21,678 nt of DNA from an uncultured Solobacterium sp. GTDB taxonomy: Bacteria; Bacillota_I; Bacilli_A; Erysipelotrichales; Erysipelotrichaceae. This document shows, one piece after another, positions 1 through 7,480 of this stretch (position 1 is the stretch's first letter; every line of letters begins with the position of its first letter). The notes beneath the pieces were generated by a model. The model was not told where the DNA came from. It searched no databases and worked only from the letters and a program-made list of their open reading frames with translations. The stretch spans positions 1 to 21,678 of the forward strand of contig URHY01000037.1 in the NCBI GenBank assembly GCA_900547815.1. The letters are read 5' to 3'. The position numbers and the translations under genes are program-made.

Positions 1-314
1 ACCCTATAATTTTTGAAGCCAACTTTTAGTCGACCCTATCTAATTGCGGATTACCGAATAAGTTCCATGACAGTCGGATAGAGCATATCTTCTGTGGCGC
101 TCACATAGCCTTGTGGTTTATTCAAAATGTAATATTCAAATTCTACATAGCTTACGGGCTCATCATCCACAAAAACTTTATCATCTTCTTTTACGTTATA
201 GTCTGCCTTTTTTATCGTTTCATCATTAATAGTAACCCAGCCGTTTTTAATTAATTTTTTAACGTCATTTCTTGTGCCAAATCCCATATGAGATAAATAT
301 TTGTCAAGTCTCAT
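1..314 (-). pseudogene. Remnant of RsuA-type rRNA pseudouridine synthase (broken)
   Basis: The readable part (51-314) starts at the canonical MRLDKYLS and gives an S4 RNA-binding domain (about residues 1-60), then the start of the catalytic domain (YYILNKPQGYVSATED). It stops at TAA (51-53) right after VMELIR, about 87 residues in, where RsuA/RluB-family enzymes run to about 240. Reading on in the same frame towards position 1 gives a second stop, then GRLKVGFKNYR. This resembles a decayed version of the catalytic GRLD segment, with the catalytic Asp replaced by Lys. I therefore read it as a pseudogene running off the window edge rather than a free-standing S4 protein. The start ATG (314) overlaps the rsmF-like stop codon (ATGA), so it was once coupled to that gene. 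ATG at 326 is less likely because the SD-like AAAGGA would abut it. A short expressed S4-only product remains possible. Confidence 0.7.
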
Positions 315-1645
315 TGATAACGCCATCCTTTCGCATATTTATTTTTTAATGAGCCTTTAGAAAGTTTCGCAAAACCTAAAGGGAAGTTATTTACACAAAC
401 AAGTGTCCATCCAGATGTTTTTGAATCCAAATCCTTCACATCGAGAGTTTCACCTTTTAAGTATTTAATAACACGCTCATCTTCAATGGAAAAGTTTAAT
501 ATATTTTTAAATTGTTCAGGACAAAGGGCAAGGGCAAGACTTTGGCTAGGTTCAAAATGTTTTCCTTTTAATTGACCTAATAATAAGCCAGATCTTAAGA
601 CGCGATAGCCTTTATAAGCTTGAAAATCTGTATTAAGCCAAATAACTTTGTCTTTTTTTACTTTAATGGTTCCTTTATTTAAATGAATGAGTTTTAAAAA
701 CTCAGTAACACAATCATCCAATTTGTCGTTTGATTCAAGCCTTGTTTTTTTGTGTTTTGTTTCTCCATCTTTGACAAGTAAAGCTACAAAATGACCTTCT
801 CCTTTGATTTTATGTGGATACAAACGAACACACTCATTCATATTGATGCCTGGCATCATGCCATCTATTTTTTCAATAGGAACAAGATGCAAGTCTGGAT
901 GTTTGTCTAATACATCTTGAATGACTTCTTCATTTTCATGAATAGAAAAAGTACAAGTGGAATAGACAATGGATCCACCAGGCTTTAACATGGATACAGC
1001 AGCATTTAAAATATTTTTTTGAATAGGTGGATAGAATGTATCATCCTTTTCAATCCAGCTTTTAATTAAGTCTGGTTCTTTACGAAACATTCCCTCACCA
1101 CTACATGGGGCATCCACTAAAATCTTATCGAATGTTTCTGGGTAGTGTTCTTCCATGTTTGTCAAATCTTCACTGGTTACCCAGGCATTGTCACATCCGA
1201 ATAATTCAATGTTTTTTAAGAGTCCTTGACATCTTGAAGAACTGATATCATTTGAAATTAAAAGTCCAGTATGATTGAGTTTTGTGGCAAGCTTTGTGCT
1301 TTTTCCACCAGGAGCTGCACACGTATCTAATACAATATCATTTTCGTCTACAGGAAGAACTTGTGCTGGTAACATAGCACTTGGTTCTTGAAGATAGTAA
1401 AGGCCTGCATAATAGTAGGGGTGTTTACTTGGTTTATCTTCACTTGAATAATAGAAGCCATCATTTGTCCATGGTATGGGTTGTAGTTTAAATGGAGAAA
1501 TCTTTAAGAATTCTTCAACAGAAATCTTAAGTGTATTGACCCTTAATCCATAATATCTTTCATGGTCAAAACTTTGTAGATAGTCTTCATATTCATCTTG
1601 AAGAAGTTCTTTCATTTGTTCCTTAAATTTAACTGGAAGTTCCAT
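311..1645 (-). CDS. rsmF: RsmF-like 16S rRNA m5C methyltransferase (NOL1/NOP2/Sun family)
   Basis: A 444-residue SAM-dependent RNA cytosine-5 methyltransferase, expected to modify rRNA during ribosome assembly in the cytoplasm. The SAM-binding motif I is at about 107-118 (DTCAAPGGKSTK). The motif IV cysteine is in DAPCSGEGMF (C181), and the second cysteine is in STCTFSIHENE (C231). The two-cysteine arrangement is diagnostic for m5C RNA methyltransferases. The C-terminal third (about 300-444) matches the extra PUA-like region of the Firmicutes RsmF/YebU type in length and placement. The start ATG at 1645 shares one base with the aspartokinase stop (TAATG), so translation is probably coupled to that gene. 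The stop in turn overlaps the start of the rsuA-like remnant. The exact rRNA position modified cannot be deduced here. Confidence 0.9.
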   Translation of the reverse strand: MELPVKFKEQMKELLQDEYEDYLQSFDHERYYGLRVNTLKISVEEFLKISPFKLQPIPWTNDGFYYSSEDKPSKHPYYYAGLYYLQEPSAMLPAQVLPVDENDIVLDTCAAPGGKSTKLATKLNHTGLLISNDISSSRCQGLLKNIELFGCDNAWVTSEDLTNMEEHYPETFDKILVDAPCSGEGMFRKEPDLIKSWIEKDDTFYPPIQKNILNAAVSMLKPGGSIVYSTCTFSIHENEEVIQDVLDKHPDLHLVPIEKIDGMMPGINMNECVRLYPHKIKGEGHFVALLVKDGETKHKKTRLESNDKLDDCVTEFLKLIHLNKGTIKVKKDKVIWLNTDFQAYKGYRVLRSGLLLGQLKGKHFEPSQSLALALCPEQFKNILNFSIEDERVIKYLKGETLDVKDLDSKTSGWTLVCVNNFPLGFAKLSKGSLKNKYAKGWRYQ

Positions 1646-2829
1646 TATAGATCAAAGGCCTTTCCTAAAGCTTGAACCGCTTTAACTTTGTCTTTCTTTT
1701 CAATAGTTAGTGAAATGGAAATTTCACTTGATGTGATCATATAATATTTAATATTGTTTTCACTTAAGATGTTTAATACTTTACTCGCAATACCTGAATG
1801 CGTAGAAATTCCTAGACCAACTAATGATAGCTTGATATATCCAAGCATTTGATGTACAGGATATTCTTTTGAAGCATTTTCCATAATTTGATTACTTTGT
1901 TCTTCGGAACAATATAAAGTAAAGTTGGCTAGGCCTTCATCATCTAATTGTTGTGAAATTGTATCAAGGTTGATATTTAAATCGGAAATCATCTTAAATA
2001 GTTTTCCTAAATAAACACCATCGTTAGGTAAGTGCATAAAGCGCATGATCGCATAGTCGTCTTTTACACTTAAACCTGTAATTGGCATATCTTCTAATTC
2101 TTTATGCATAATCCAAGTTCCTTTCTCTAAATCTGTTTCCAATGCTTTTCCTAAGAAAAGGGGAACATTATATTTACTAGCAAGTTCAACACTTCGCGTT
2201 TCAAGTACATCAGCACCTAAACATGCCATCTGCATCATTTCTTCATAAGAAATCGATTTTAGTTTTTTAGCACGCGTATATAATCGTGGATCAATTGTAT
2301 AGACACCATCTACATCAGTAAAGATATGGCATTGATAGCCAAGTTTTGCGGCAATCGCAACGGCTGTTGTATCACTTCCACCACGACCTAAAGTAGTGAT
2401 ATCTCCATATTCAGTAGCGCCTTGAAAGCCGGCTACGACAACAACTTTTCCTTGGTCTAAATGAGATTGAATTGTGGTTGTATCAATATCTTTGATCAAA
2501 GCACGAGAATGGTGCTTGCTAGTAAGAAAACCTGCTTGATAGCCAGTTAAACTGATCGCATCCACACCGAGTGCATTTATCGCAATCGCAAGAAGTGTAA
2601 TTGTTTGTTGTTCACCCGTAGATAATAAACTATCCAATTCTCTTTTATTTGGATTGTTTGTGACACTATGAGCTAATTCTATTAATTTATTTGTGGTTTT
2701 TCCCATGGCGCTGGCAACAATGACTAGATTGTGACCTTGTTCTTTCATGTGTTTGGCATGAAGCGCAATGGCCTGAATCTGTTCAATGGTTCCAACGCTG
2801 GTTCCACCATATTTTTCAACTATATTCAT
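1645..2829 (-). CDS. lysC: Aspartokinase (aspartate kinase)
   Basis: A 394-residue monofunctional aspartate kinase. It phosphorylates L-aspartate with ATP in the first step towards lysine/diaminopimelate, threonine and methionine. The amino-acid-kinase fold covers about residues 1-230, with KYGGTSV at 6-12 (usual KFGGTSV), the nucleotide/substrate segment GRGGSDTT at 148-155 and TDVDGVYTIDPR at 171-182. The remainder (about 250-394) has the size and pattern of the paired ACT domains that give feedback control. The gene follows a terminator and has an SD (GGAGA) 9 bases before ATG, so it is probably transcribed from its own promoter in the 36-bp gap. There is no room there for a lysine riboswitch. 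No other lysine-pathway gene is adjacent. Assignment of lysC over other aspartokinase isozyme names is by length and domain layout only. Confidence 0.92.
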   Translation of the reverse strand: MNIVEKYGGTSVGTIEQIQAIALHAKHMKEQGHNLVIVASAMGKTTNKLIELAHSVTNNPNKRELDSLLSTGEQQTITLLAIAINALGVDAISLTGYQAGFLTSKHHSRALIKDIDTTTIQSHLDQGKVVVVAGFQGATEYGDITTLGRGGSDTTAVAIAAKLGYQCHIFTDVDGVYTIDPRLYTRAKKLKSISYEEMMQMACLGADVLETRSVELASKYNVPLFLGKALETDLEKGTWIMHKELEDMPITGLSVKDDYAIMRFMHLPNDGVYLGKLFKMISDLNINLDTISQQLDDEGLANFTLYCSEEQSNQIMENASKEYPVHQMLGYIKLSLVGLGISTHSGIASKVLNILSENNIKYYMITSSEISISLTIEKKDKVKAVQALGKAFDL

Positions 2830-2852
2830 AATCTATTTTCTCCAACTACACT

Positions 2853-2861
2853 ATTCTAACA
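2853..2861 (-). promoter_or_regulatory. Candidate extended -10 promoter for the aspartokinase gene
   Basis: On the minus strand the gap holds TGTTAGAAT, an extended -10 (TGn plus TAGAAT), 24 bases before the aspartokinase ATG. No good -35 is visible because that position falls inside the preceding terminator stem. Weak evidence. Confidence 0.35.
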
Positions 2862-2888
2862 TATAAAAAGCTGTCTTAGACAGCTTTT
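2862..2888 (-). terminator. Rho-independent terminator of the amidohydrolase operon
   Basis: A perfect 10-bp inverted repeat (AAAAGCTGTC, 3-base loop, GACAGCTTTT) lies at 2866-2888 and runs into TTTTTATAT on the minus strand. The loop is the stop codon of paralog D, so the terminator overlaps the end of the coding region. Confidence 0.75.
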
Positions 2889-4000
2889 ATTCCATTAATA
2901 TATACATTTTTAATTGTATTATTCAAATCAATCAAACTTTTAGTACAAATAATAAAGTCAGCATCTTTACCAGCTTTAATAGAACCTAATCGATTCTCTA
3001 AGTGTAAGATCTTAGCTGGATTGATCGTGATAGCTTTGATTGCTTCATTTTCAGGTAGTCCTGCTTTATGGGCTAGGGCTGCGTTAATTGGAAGATATTG
3101 TTGGGGATTGAATGGGGAATCGGTTGTGATTGCAAACAAGATGCCTTTTTCATACATTTTATTTGGTGTTTCAAATGAATCGTTGGCACATTCAAATTTA
3201 TCTTTGTGACAAAGACTTGGTCCACAAATACATGGAAAACCACTTTCTTTGATTTGGTCTAGAATCACTCTTGAATCGGTCGCATGATCTAAAGTAATTT
3301 CAATATCATATTCTTTTGCGATACGAATGGCGGTCAACATATCATCGGCTCTATGAGCATGACACTTTAATGGGATTTCTTTTTTGATGACTGGAATCAT
3401 GGCTTCAAGCTTTTGATCATAGTCTACATCTTTACCTGATTCTTTTTTCATCATGTATTCTTTTGTCTTAGCTAGAGTTTCTCTAAGTAACGCGCTAATC
3501 TGCATGCGTGTATCAATATTTTTTCCTTTGTAACAATTCTTTGGGTTTTCACCAAAGGCTGCCTTCATCGCAATTGGATTTTGAATGGTCATTTCATCAA
3601 TACAATTTCCTTTTGTCTTATACGCAAAGAAAGTTCCACCAATCACATTAGCACTTCCAGGTCCTGCAGCTACTGTTGTGATACCGGCTTCTAATGCAGT
3701 TTGTACAGTTTCATCCATTGGATTGCATCCATCAATACCACGCATGTTGGGTGTAATTGGATTTGTGATTTCATTTAAATCATTGCCTTCAAAGCCGATA
3801 GCCGTTTCTTCCATACCCAAATGACAATGGGCTTCAACCATGCCTGGATATACATTGAATCCTGTAAGATCTTGTGTATCTTCATTGTTTTTAGGACTTA
3901 AATTCTTTCCAATCTCTGTAAATATTCCTTTATTCACTCTAAAATCACCAACGAATGGTTCTTGTTCCATCGTATAAATAGTGGCGTTTTTAAAAAGCAT
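2876..4000 (-). CDS. Imidazolonepropionase-like amidohydrolase, paralog D (last of four)
   Basis: A 374-residue metal-dependent amidohydrolase. The usual metal ligands are visible: H58-x-H60 in EAHCHLG after beta-strand 1, H214/H216 in KCHAHRADD, H239 in LDHATD and D294 in TTDSP. The short N-terminal and C-terminal beta-sandwich segments (MLFKNATIYTM at the start, GSIKAGKDADFIICTK near the end) are typical of the imidazolonepropionase/dipeptidase branch (COG1228-like). The substrate is unknown; members of this branch act on cyclic amides or Xaa-Pro/Xaa-Arg dipeptides. No signal peptide, so cytoplasmic. The start overlaps the stop of paralog C by one base. D is the most divergent at its C-terminus (NGIKAV instead of the GKK(A/E) ending of the others) and is followed directly by the terminator. 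Confidence 0.88.
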   Translation of the reverse strand: MLFKNATIYTMEQEPFVGDFRVNKGIFTEIGKNLSPKNNEDTQDLTGFNVYPGMVEAHCHLGMEETAIGFEGNDLNEITNPITPNMRGIDGCNPMDETVQTALEAGITTVAAGPGSANVIGGTFFAYKTKGNCIDEMTIQNPIAMKAAFGENPKNCYKGKNIDTRMQISALLRETLAKTKEYMMKKESGKDVDYDQKLEAMIPVIKKEIPLKCHAHRADDMLTAIRIAKEYDIEITLDHATDSRVILDQIKESGFPCICGPSLCHKDKFECANDSFETPNKMYEKGILFAITTDSPFNPQQYLPINAALAHKAGLPENEAIKAITINPAKILHLENRLGSIKAGKDADFIICTKSLIDLNNTIKNVYINGIKAV

Positions 4001-5124
4001 TAAGCTGCCTTCTTTCCATCTACATATACTGCCGTAATTTCATTTTGAGTGTCTAGAATGTTCTTTGTACAAACGACAAAGTCAGCATCTTTACCAACTT
4101 TAATAGATCCAACACGATTATCTAAGCCTAAAATTTTAGCTGGATTGATTGTGATGGCTTTAATGGCTTCATATTCTGGAAGACCTGCTTTAGCGGCTAG
4201 AGCAGCACTTAAAGATAGATATTGTTGAGGAATAACCGGAGAGTCGGTAATGATAGAGAATAAGATACCTGCTTTATATAGTTCGTTTGGTGTTTCAAAA
4301 GACATATTCGCAAGTTCAAATTTTGATTTGTGAGTCAATGCAGGTCCACAAATACATGGAAAACCACTTTCTTTGATTTGAGGAAGAATACATCTTGCAT
4401 CCGTTACATGATCTAATGTAATCTTGATATTTTCTTCTTTTGCGATACGAATAGCAGTTAAGATATCATCGGCTCTATGAGCATGACACTTTAATGGAAG
4501 TTCTCTTTTAACAACAGGAATCATGGCTTCAAGTTTTTGATCATAAGCTACATCTTTTCCGTCTTCTTTTTTCTTCATGTATTCCTTTGTCTTTTCTAAT
4601 GTTTCTCTTAATAATGCACTGATTTGCATACGCGTATCAATTTTCTTATCTTTATAACAACGCTTAGGATTTTCACCAAAGGCAGCCTTCATAGCTAAAG
4701 GATTTTGAATTGTCATTTCATCAATACAATTTCCTTTTGTCTTATACGCAAAGAAAGTTCCACCAAGTACGTTAGCACTACCAGGACCTGCTGCAACTGT
4801 AGTAACACCACCTTTTAATGCAAGTTCTACGGTTTCATCCATTGGATTACATCCATCAATGCCTCGCATATTTGGTGTGATTGGATCTGTGATTTCATTG
4901 ACATCATCACCTTCAAAGCGAATGGCTGTTTCTTCCATACCTAAATGGCAATGACTTTCAACTAAACCAGGAAATACAAAGAGTCCATTTAAATCTTGTA
5001 CATCTTCACCTTCGTTAGCTGTTAAATTTGTTCCTAATTCGGTAAATACACCTTTATCGATTTTAAAATCTCCTACAAAAGGTTCTTGTTCCATTGTGTA
5101 AATGGTTGCGTTTTTAAATAACAT
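4000..5124 (-). CDS. Imidazolonepropionase-like amidohydrolase, paralog C
   Basis: A 374-residue paralog with the same ligand set: H58/H60 (ESHCHLG), the KCHAHRADD pair at 214/216, H239 (LDHVTD) and D294 (ITDSP). About residues 43-142 are encoded by DNA identical to paralog A (302 bp). The neighbouring stretch 4652-4706 is identical instead to paralog B, so C is a visible mosaic. The region after the HCH motif reads MEETAIRFEG as in A. The ATG at 5124 overlaps the stop of paralog B (TAATG), and the SD (GAAAGAAGGA) lies inside the last codons of B. The enzyme probably handles a substrate related to that of its neighbours; a real functional difference from A would have to lie in the second half, for example GPALTHKSKFE and the loop after TDSP. 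Substrate not identifiable. Confidence 0.88.
   Translation of the reverse strand: MLFKNATIYTMEQEPFVGDFKIDKGVFTELGTNLTANEGEDVQDLNGLFVFPGLVESHCHLGMEETAIRFEGDDVNEITDPITPNMRGIDGCNPMDETVELALKGGVTTVAAGPGSANVLGGTFFAYKTKGNCIDEMTIQNPLAMKAAFGENPKRCYKDKKIDTRMQISALLRETLEKTKEYMKKKEDGKDVAYDQKLEAMIPVVKRELPLKCHAHRADDILTAIRIAKEENIKITLDHVTDARCILPQIKESGFPCICGPALTHKSKFELANMSFETPNELYKAGILFSIITDSPVIPQQYLSLSAALAAKAGLPEYEAIKAITINPAKILGLDNRVGSIKVGKDADFVVCTKNILDTQNEITAVYVDGKKAA
4700..5001. repeat. 302-bp exact repeat, copy in paralog C
   Basis: This block is identical base for base to 6945-7246 (constant offset 2245). It lies within the coding sequence for the HCH metal-site region. Divergence resumes abruptly on both sides, as expected for gene conversion or a recent recombination. 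Confidence 0.95.
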
Positions 5125-6245
5125 TATGCTTCCTTCTTTCCATTGACATATACTGTCTTAATTTCATTTTGTGTATCTAATATATTTTTAGTGCAAACGA
5201 CAAAGTCTGCATCTTTACCAACTTTAATAGATCCAATACGATCATCTAACTTTAAAATCTTAGCTGGATTGATTGTGATGGCCTTAATAGCTTCATATTC
5301 TGGTAGTCCTGCCTTATGAGCTAGAGCTGCACTTAAGGATAAGTATTGTTCGGGTACGACAGGAGAGTCTGTGATAATACAGAATGGAATACCGGCTTTA
5401 TAGAATTCGTTGGCTGTTTCAAAAGACATATTTTTTACTTCATATTTTGACTTATGTCCTAAACAAGGTCCTAGAATACATGGAAAACCACTTTCTTTGA
5501 TTTGTGGAATAATGCTTCTTCCATCTGTCACATGATCTAAAGTGACTTCAATATCATATTCTTTCGCAATACGAATAACTGTTAAGATATCGTCGGCTCT
5601 ATGGCAATGACATTTTAATGGCATTTGTTTTTTTATGACTGGAATCATGGCTTCTAGTTTTTGATCATAGTCTACATCTTTACCCGATTCTTTTTTGAAC
5701 ATGTACTCTTTAGTTTTAGCTAGAGTTTCTCTAAGTAAGGCACTGATTTGCATACGCGTATCAATTTTCTTACCCTTATAACAACGCTTAGGATTTTCAC
5801 CAAAGGCAGCCTTCATAGCTAAAGGATTTTTAATTGTCATTTCATCAATACAATGACCTGCAGTTTTATACGCAAAGAAAGTTCCGCCAATGACGTTTGC
5901 ACTACCAGGTCCTGCAGCTACGGTTGTAACTCCTGATTTTAAAGCTTCTTCAATCGTTTCATCCATTGGATTACATCCATCAATTCCACGAATGTTTGGT
6001 GTGACTGGATCTGTGACTTCATTACCATCTTCACCTTCAAAACCAATGGAAGAACAAACCATGCCTAAATGGCAGTGGGCATCAATAAGTCCAGGAAATA
6101 CGTAAAGTCCATATAAATCTTGTACTTCTTCATCTTTTGGACTTAAATCTTTTCCAATTTCAGTAAATACCCCTTTATCGATTCTAAAATCACCAACGAA
6201 TGGGTCTTGTTCCATGGTATAAATAGTGGCATTTTTAAATAACAT
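5124..6245 (-). CDS. Imidazolonepropionase-like amidohydrolase, paralog B (divergent pocket)
   Basis: A 373-residue paralog with the metal ligands retained: H57/H59 (DAHCHLG), H213/H215, H238 (LDHVTD) and D293 (ITDSP). It differs from A, C and D at several positions near those ligands. The segment after HCHLG is MVCSSIGFEG instead of MEETAI(G/R)FEG; the second histidine pair is KCHCHRADD instead of KCHAHRADD; and FPCILGPCLGHK replaces FPCICGPS/A. These positions are invariant or nearly so in the other three, so B is the best candidate for an altered substrate or cofactor environment. One residue is missing in the 38-42 linker, as in A. Start and stop both overlap neighbours by one base. Cytoplasmic; substrate unknown. 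Confidence 0.88.
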   Translation of the reverse strand: MLFKNATIYTMEQDPFVGDFRIDKGVFTEIGKDLSPKDEEVQDLYGLYVFPGLIDAHCHLGMVCSSIGFEGEDGNEVTDPVTPNIRGIDGCNPMDETIEEALKSGVTTVAAGPGSANVIGGTFFAYKTAGHCIDEMTIKNPLAMKAAFGENPKRCYKGKKIDTRMQISALLRETLAKTKEYMFKKESGKDVDYDQKLEAMIPVIKKQMPLKCHCHRADDILTVIRIAKEYDIEVTLDHVTDGRSIIPQIKESGFPCILGPCLGHKSKYEVKNMSFETANEFYKAGIPFCIITDSPVVPEQYLSLSAALAHKAGLPEYEAIKAITINPAKILKLDDRIGSIKVGKDADFVVCTKNILDTQNEIKTVYVNGKKEA

Positions 6246-7366
6246 TACACAGCCTTCTTTCCATCGACATAAACAGATTTGATTTCATTTGTCGTATCAA
6301 GAATATTCTTTGTACAAATGATAAAGTCAGCATCTTTACCAACTTTAATTGAACCAATACGATCATCTAATTTTAAGATCTTAGCTGGATTGATTGTGAT
6401 GGCTTTAATGGCTTCTAGTTCATCCATACCTTCTTTTGCGGCTAAAGCTGCGCATAAAGATAGATATTGTTCTGGAATAACTGGAGAATCGGTTGTGATG
6501 GAAACTAAAATTCCAGCTTTATTTAGTACGCCTGGTGTTTTAAAGGATTTGGATTTCAATTCAAATTTTGTCTTATGACCAAAGCTAGGTCCACAAATAC
6601 ATGGGAAACCACTTTCTTTGATCTGCTCAACAATACATCTTGCATCAGTGGCATGATCTAAAGTGACTTCAATGTCATATTCTTTCGCAATACGAATGAC
6701 AGTCAAGATATCATCGGCTCTATGGGCGTGGCACTTTAATGGAAGTTCTTTTTTGATGACTGGAATCATGGCTTCTAATTTTTGATCATAAGCTACATCT
6801 TTACCTGATTCCTTTTTCTTTATGTATTCCTTTGTCTTTTCTAATGTTTCTCTTAATAATGCACTGATTTGCATACGCGTATCAATTTTCTTACCTTGAT
6901 AACAACGCTTAGGATTTTCTCCGAATGCAGCCTTCATCGCAATTGGATTTTGAATTGTCATTTCATCAATACAATTTCCTTTTGTCTTATACGCAAAGAA
7001 AGTTCCACCAAGTACGTTAGCACTACCAGGACCTGCTGCAACTGTAGTAACACCACCTTTTAATGCAAGTTCTACGGTTTCATCCATTGGATTACATCCA
7101 TCAATGCCTCGCATATTTGGTGTGATTGGATCTGTGATTTCATTGACATCATCACCTTCAAAGCGAATGGCTGTTTCTTCCATACCTAAATGGCAATGAC
7201 TTTCAACTAAACCAGGAAATACAAAGAGTCCATTTAAATCTTGTACTTCTTCATCTTTTGGATTTAAATCTTTTCCTACTTCTGTAAATACACCCTTATC
7301 GATTCTAAAATCTCCTACAAAAGGGTCTTGTTCCATTGTATAAATGGTTGCGTTTTTGAATAACAT
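6245..7366 (-). CDS. Imidazolonepropionase-like amidohydrolase, paralog A (first of the operon)
   Basis: A 373-residue paralog and the promoter-proximal gene of the four-gene operon. Metal ligands: H57/H59 (ESHCHLG), H213/H215 (KCHAHRADD), H238 (LDHATD) and D293 (TTDSP). The ATG at 7366 is preceded by a good SD (GAGGTGAT) and an extended -10 promoter. Residues from about 42 to 141 are encoded by DNA identical to paralog C. The second half is distinct (GPSFGHKTKFELKSKSF, then SLCAALAAKEGMDELEA in place of SLSAALAAKAGLPEYEA). The last codons (DGKKAV) contain GGAAAGAAGG, which serves as the SD of paralog B. The family suggests hydrolysis of a C-N bond in a small cyclic or peptide-like substrate, but nothing nearby (VanY carboxypeptidase, metal transporter) fixes the reaction. 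Confidence 0.88.
   Translation of the reverse strand: MLFKNATIYTMEQDPFVGDFRIDKGVFTEVGKDLNPKDEEVQDLNGLFVFPGLVESHCHLGMEETAIRFEGDDVNEITDPITPNMRGIDGCNPMDETVELALKGGVTTVAAGPGSANVLGGTFFAYKTKGNCIDEMTIQNPIAMKAAFGENPKRCYQGKKIDTRMQISALLRETLEKTKEYIKKKESGKDVAYDQKLEAMIPVIKKELPLKCHAHRADDILTVIRIAKEYDIEVTLDHATDARCIVEQIKESGFPCICGPSFGHKTKFELKSKSFKTPGVLNKAGILVSITTDSPVIPEQYLSLCAALAAKEGMDELEAIKAITINPAKILKLDDRIGSIKVGKDADFIICTKNILDTTNEIKSVYVDGKKAV
6945..7246. repeat. 302-bp exact repeat, copy in paralog A
   Basis: Partner of the block at 4700-5001, with identity over the full length. It covers the HCH metal site and the GGCT-rich glycine region of paralog A. Confidence 0.95.
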
Positions 7367-7385
7367 ATAATCACCTCTACGAGGT

Positions 7386-7394
7386 ATTGTAACA
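7386..7394 (-). promoter_or_regulatory. Extended -10 promoter of the amidohydrolase operon
   Basis: The minus strand reads TGTTACAAT (TGn plus TACAAT), ending 20 bases before the paralog A start. Its -35 region (7408-7414) is poor but lies inside the palindrome at 7409-7425, which suggests an activator- or repressor-dependent promoter. The small repeat ACCTC-TAC-GAGGT (7373-7385) lies between the -10 and the SD. Confidence 0.5.
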
Positions 7395-7408
7395 TGCCTT
7401 GAAAAAAA

Positions 7409-7425
7409 TTACATATTAAATGTAA
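7409..7425. promoter_or_regulatory. Palindrome TTACAT-N5-ATGTAA, candidate operator in the divergent region
   Basis: This inverted repeat has 6-bp arms and a 5-bp centre. It covers the -35 position of the leftward promoter and lies 12 bases upstream of the rightward -35. The placement suits a regulator controlling the amidohydrolase operon, vanY or both. The binding protein is unknown. Confidence 0.35.
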
Positions 7426-7436
7426 AAAATTGAAAT

Positions 7437-7465
7437 TTGTCTTTCCGCATTGCATTTTATATAAT
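7437..7465 (+). promoter_or_regulatory. Sigma-A-type promoter for the VanY-type gene
   Basis: TTGTCT (7437-7442), a 17-bp spacer and a perfect TATAAT (7460-7465). The expected transcript start, about 7472, lies downstream of the in-frame TTG at 7430. This supports the ATG at 7481 as the translation start. Confidence 0.6.
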
Positions 7466-7480
7466 GATTTAGGTGAATTT

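Noticed and set aside
2829..2866. A possible lysine riboswitch before the aspartokinase gene.
   Set aside because: Only about 36 bases separate the terminator from the start codon, far too short for a lysine riboswitch.
3585..3824. Plus-strand open frames opposite the amidohydrolases (also at 3021-3209, 5890-6105, 6279-6578, 6869-7063).
   Set aside because: They recur at matching places in the paralogs because the genes are homologous, overlap strongly supported enzymes and show no coding features of their own.
7430..7480. An upstream TTG start for the VanY-type protein, adding 17 residues.
   Set aside because: The promoter -10 (7460-7465) lies downstream of it, and the ATG at 7481 has a well-placed SD and a normal signal-anchor start.
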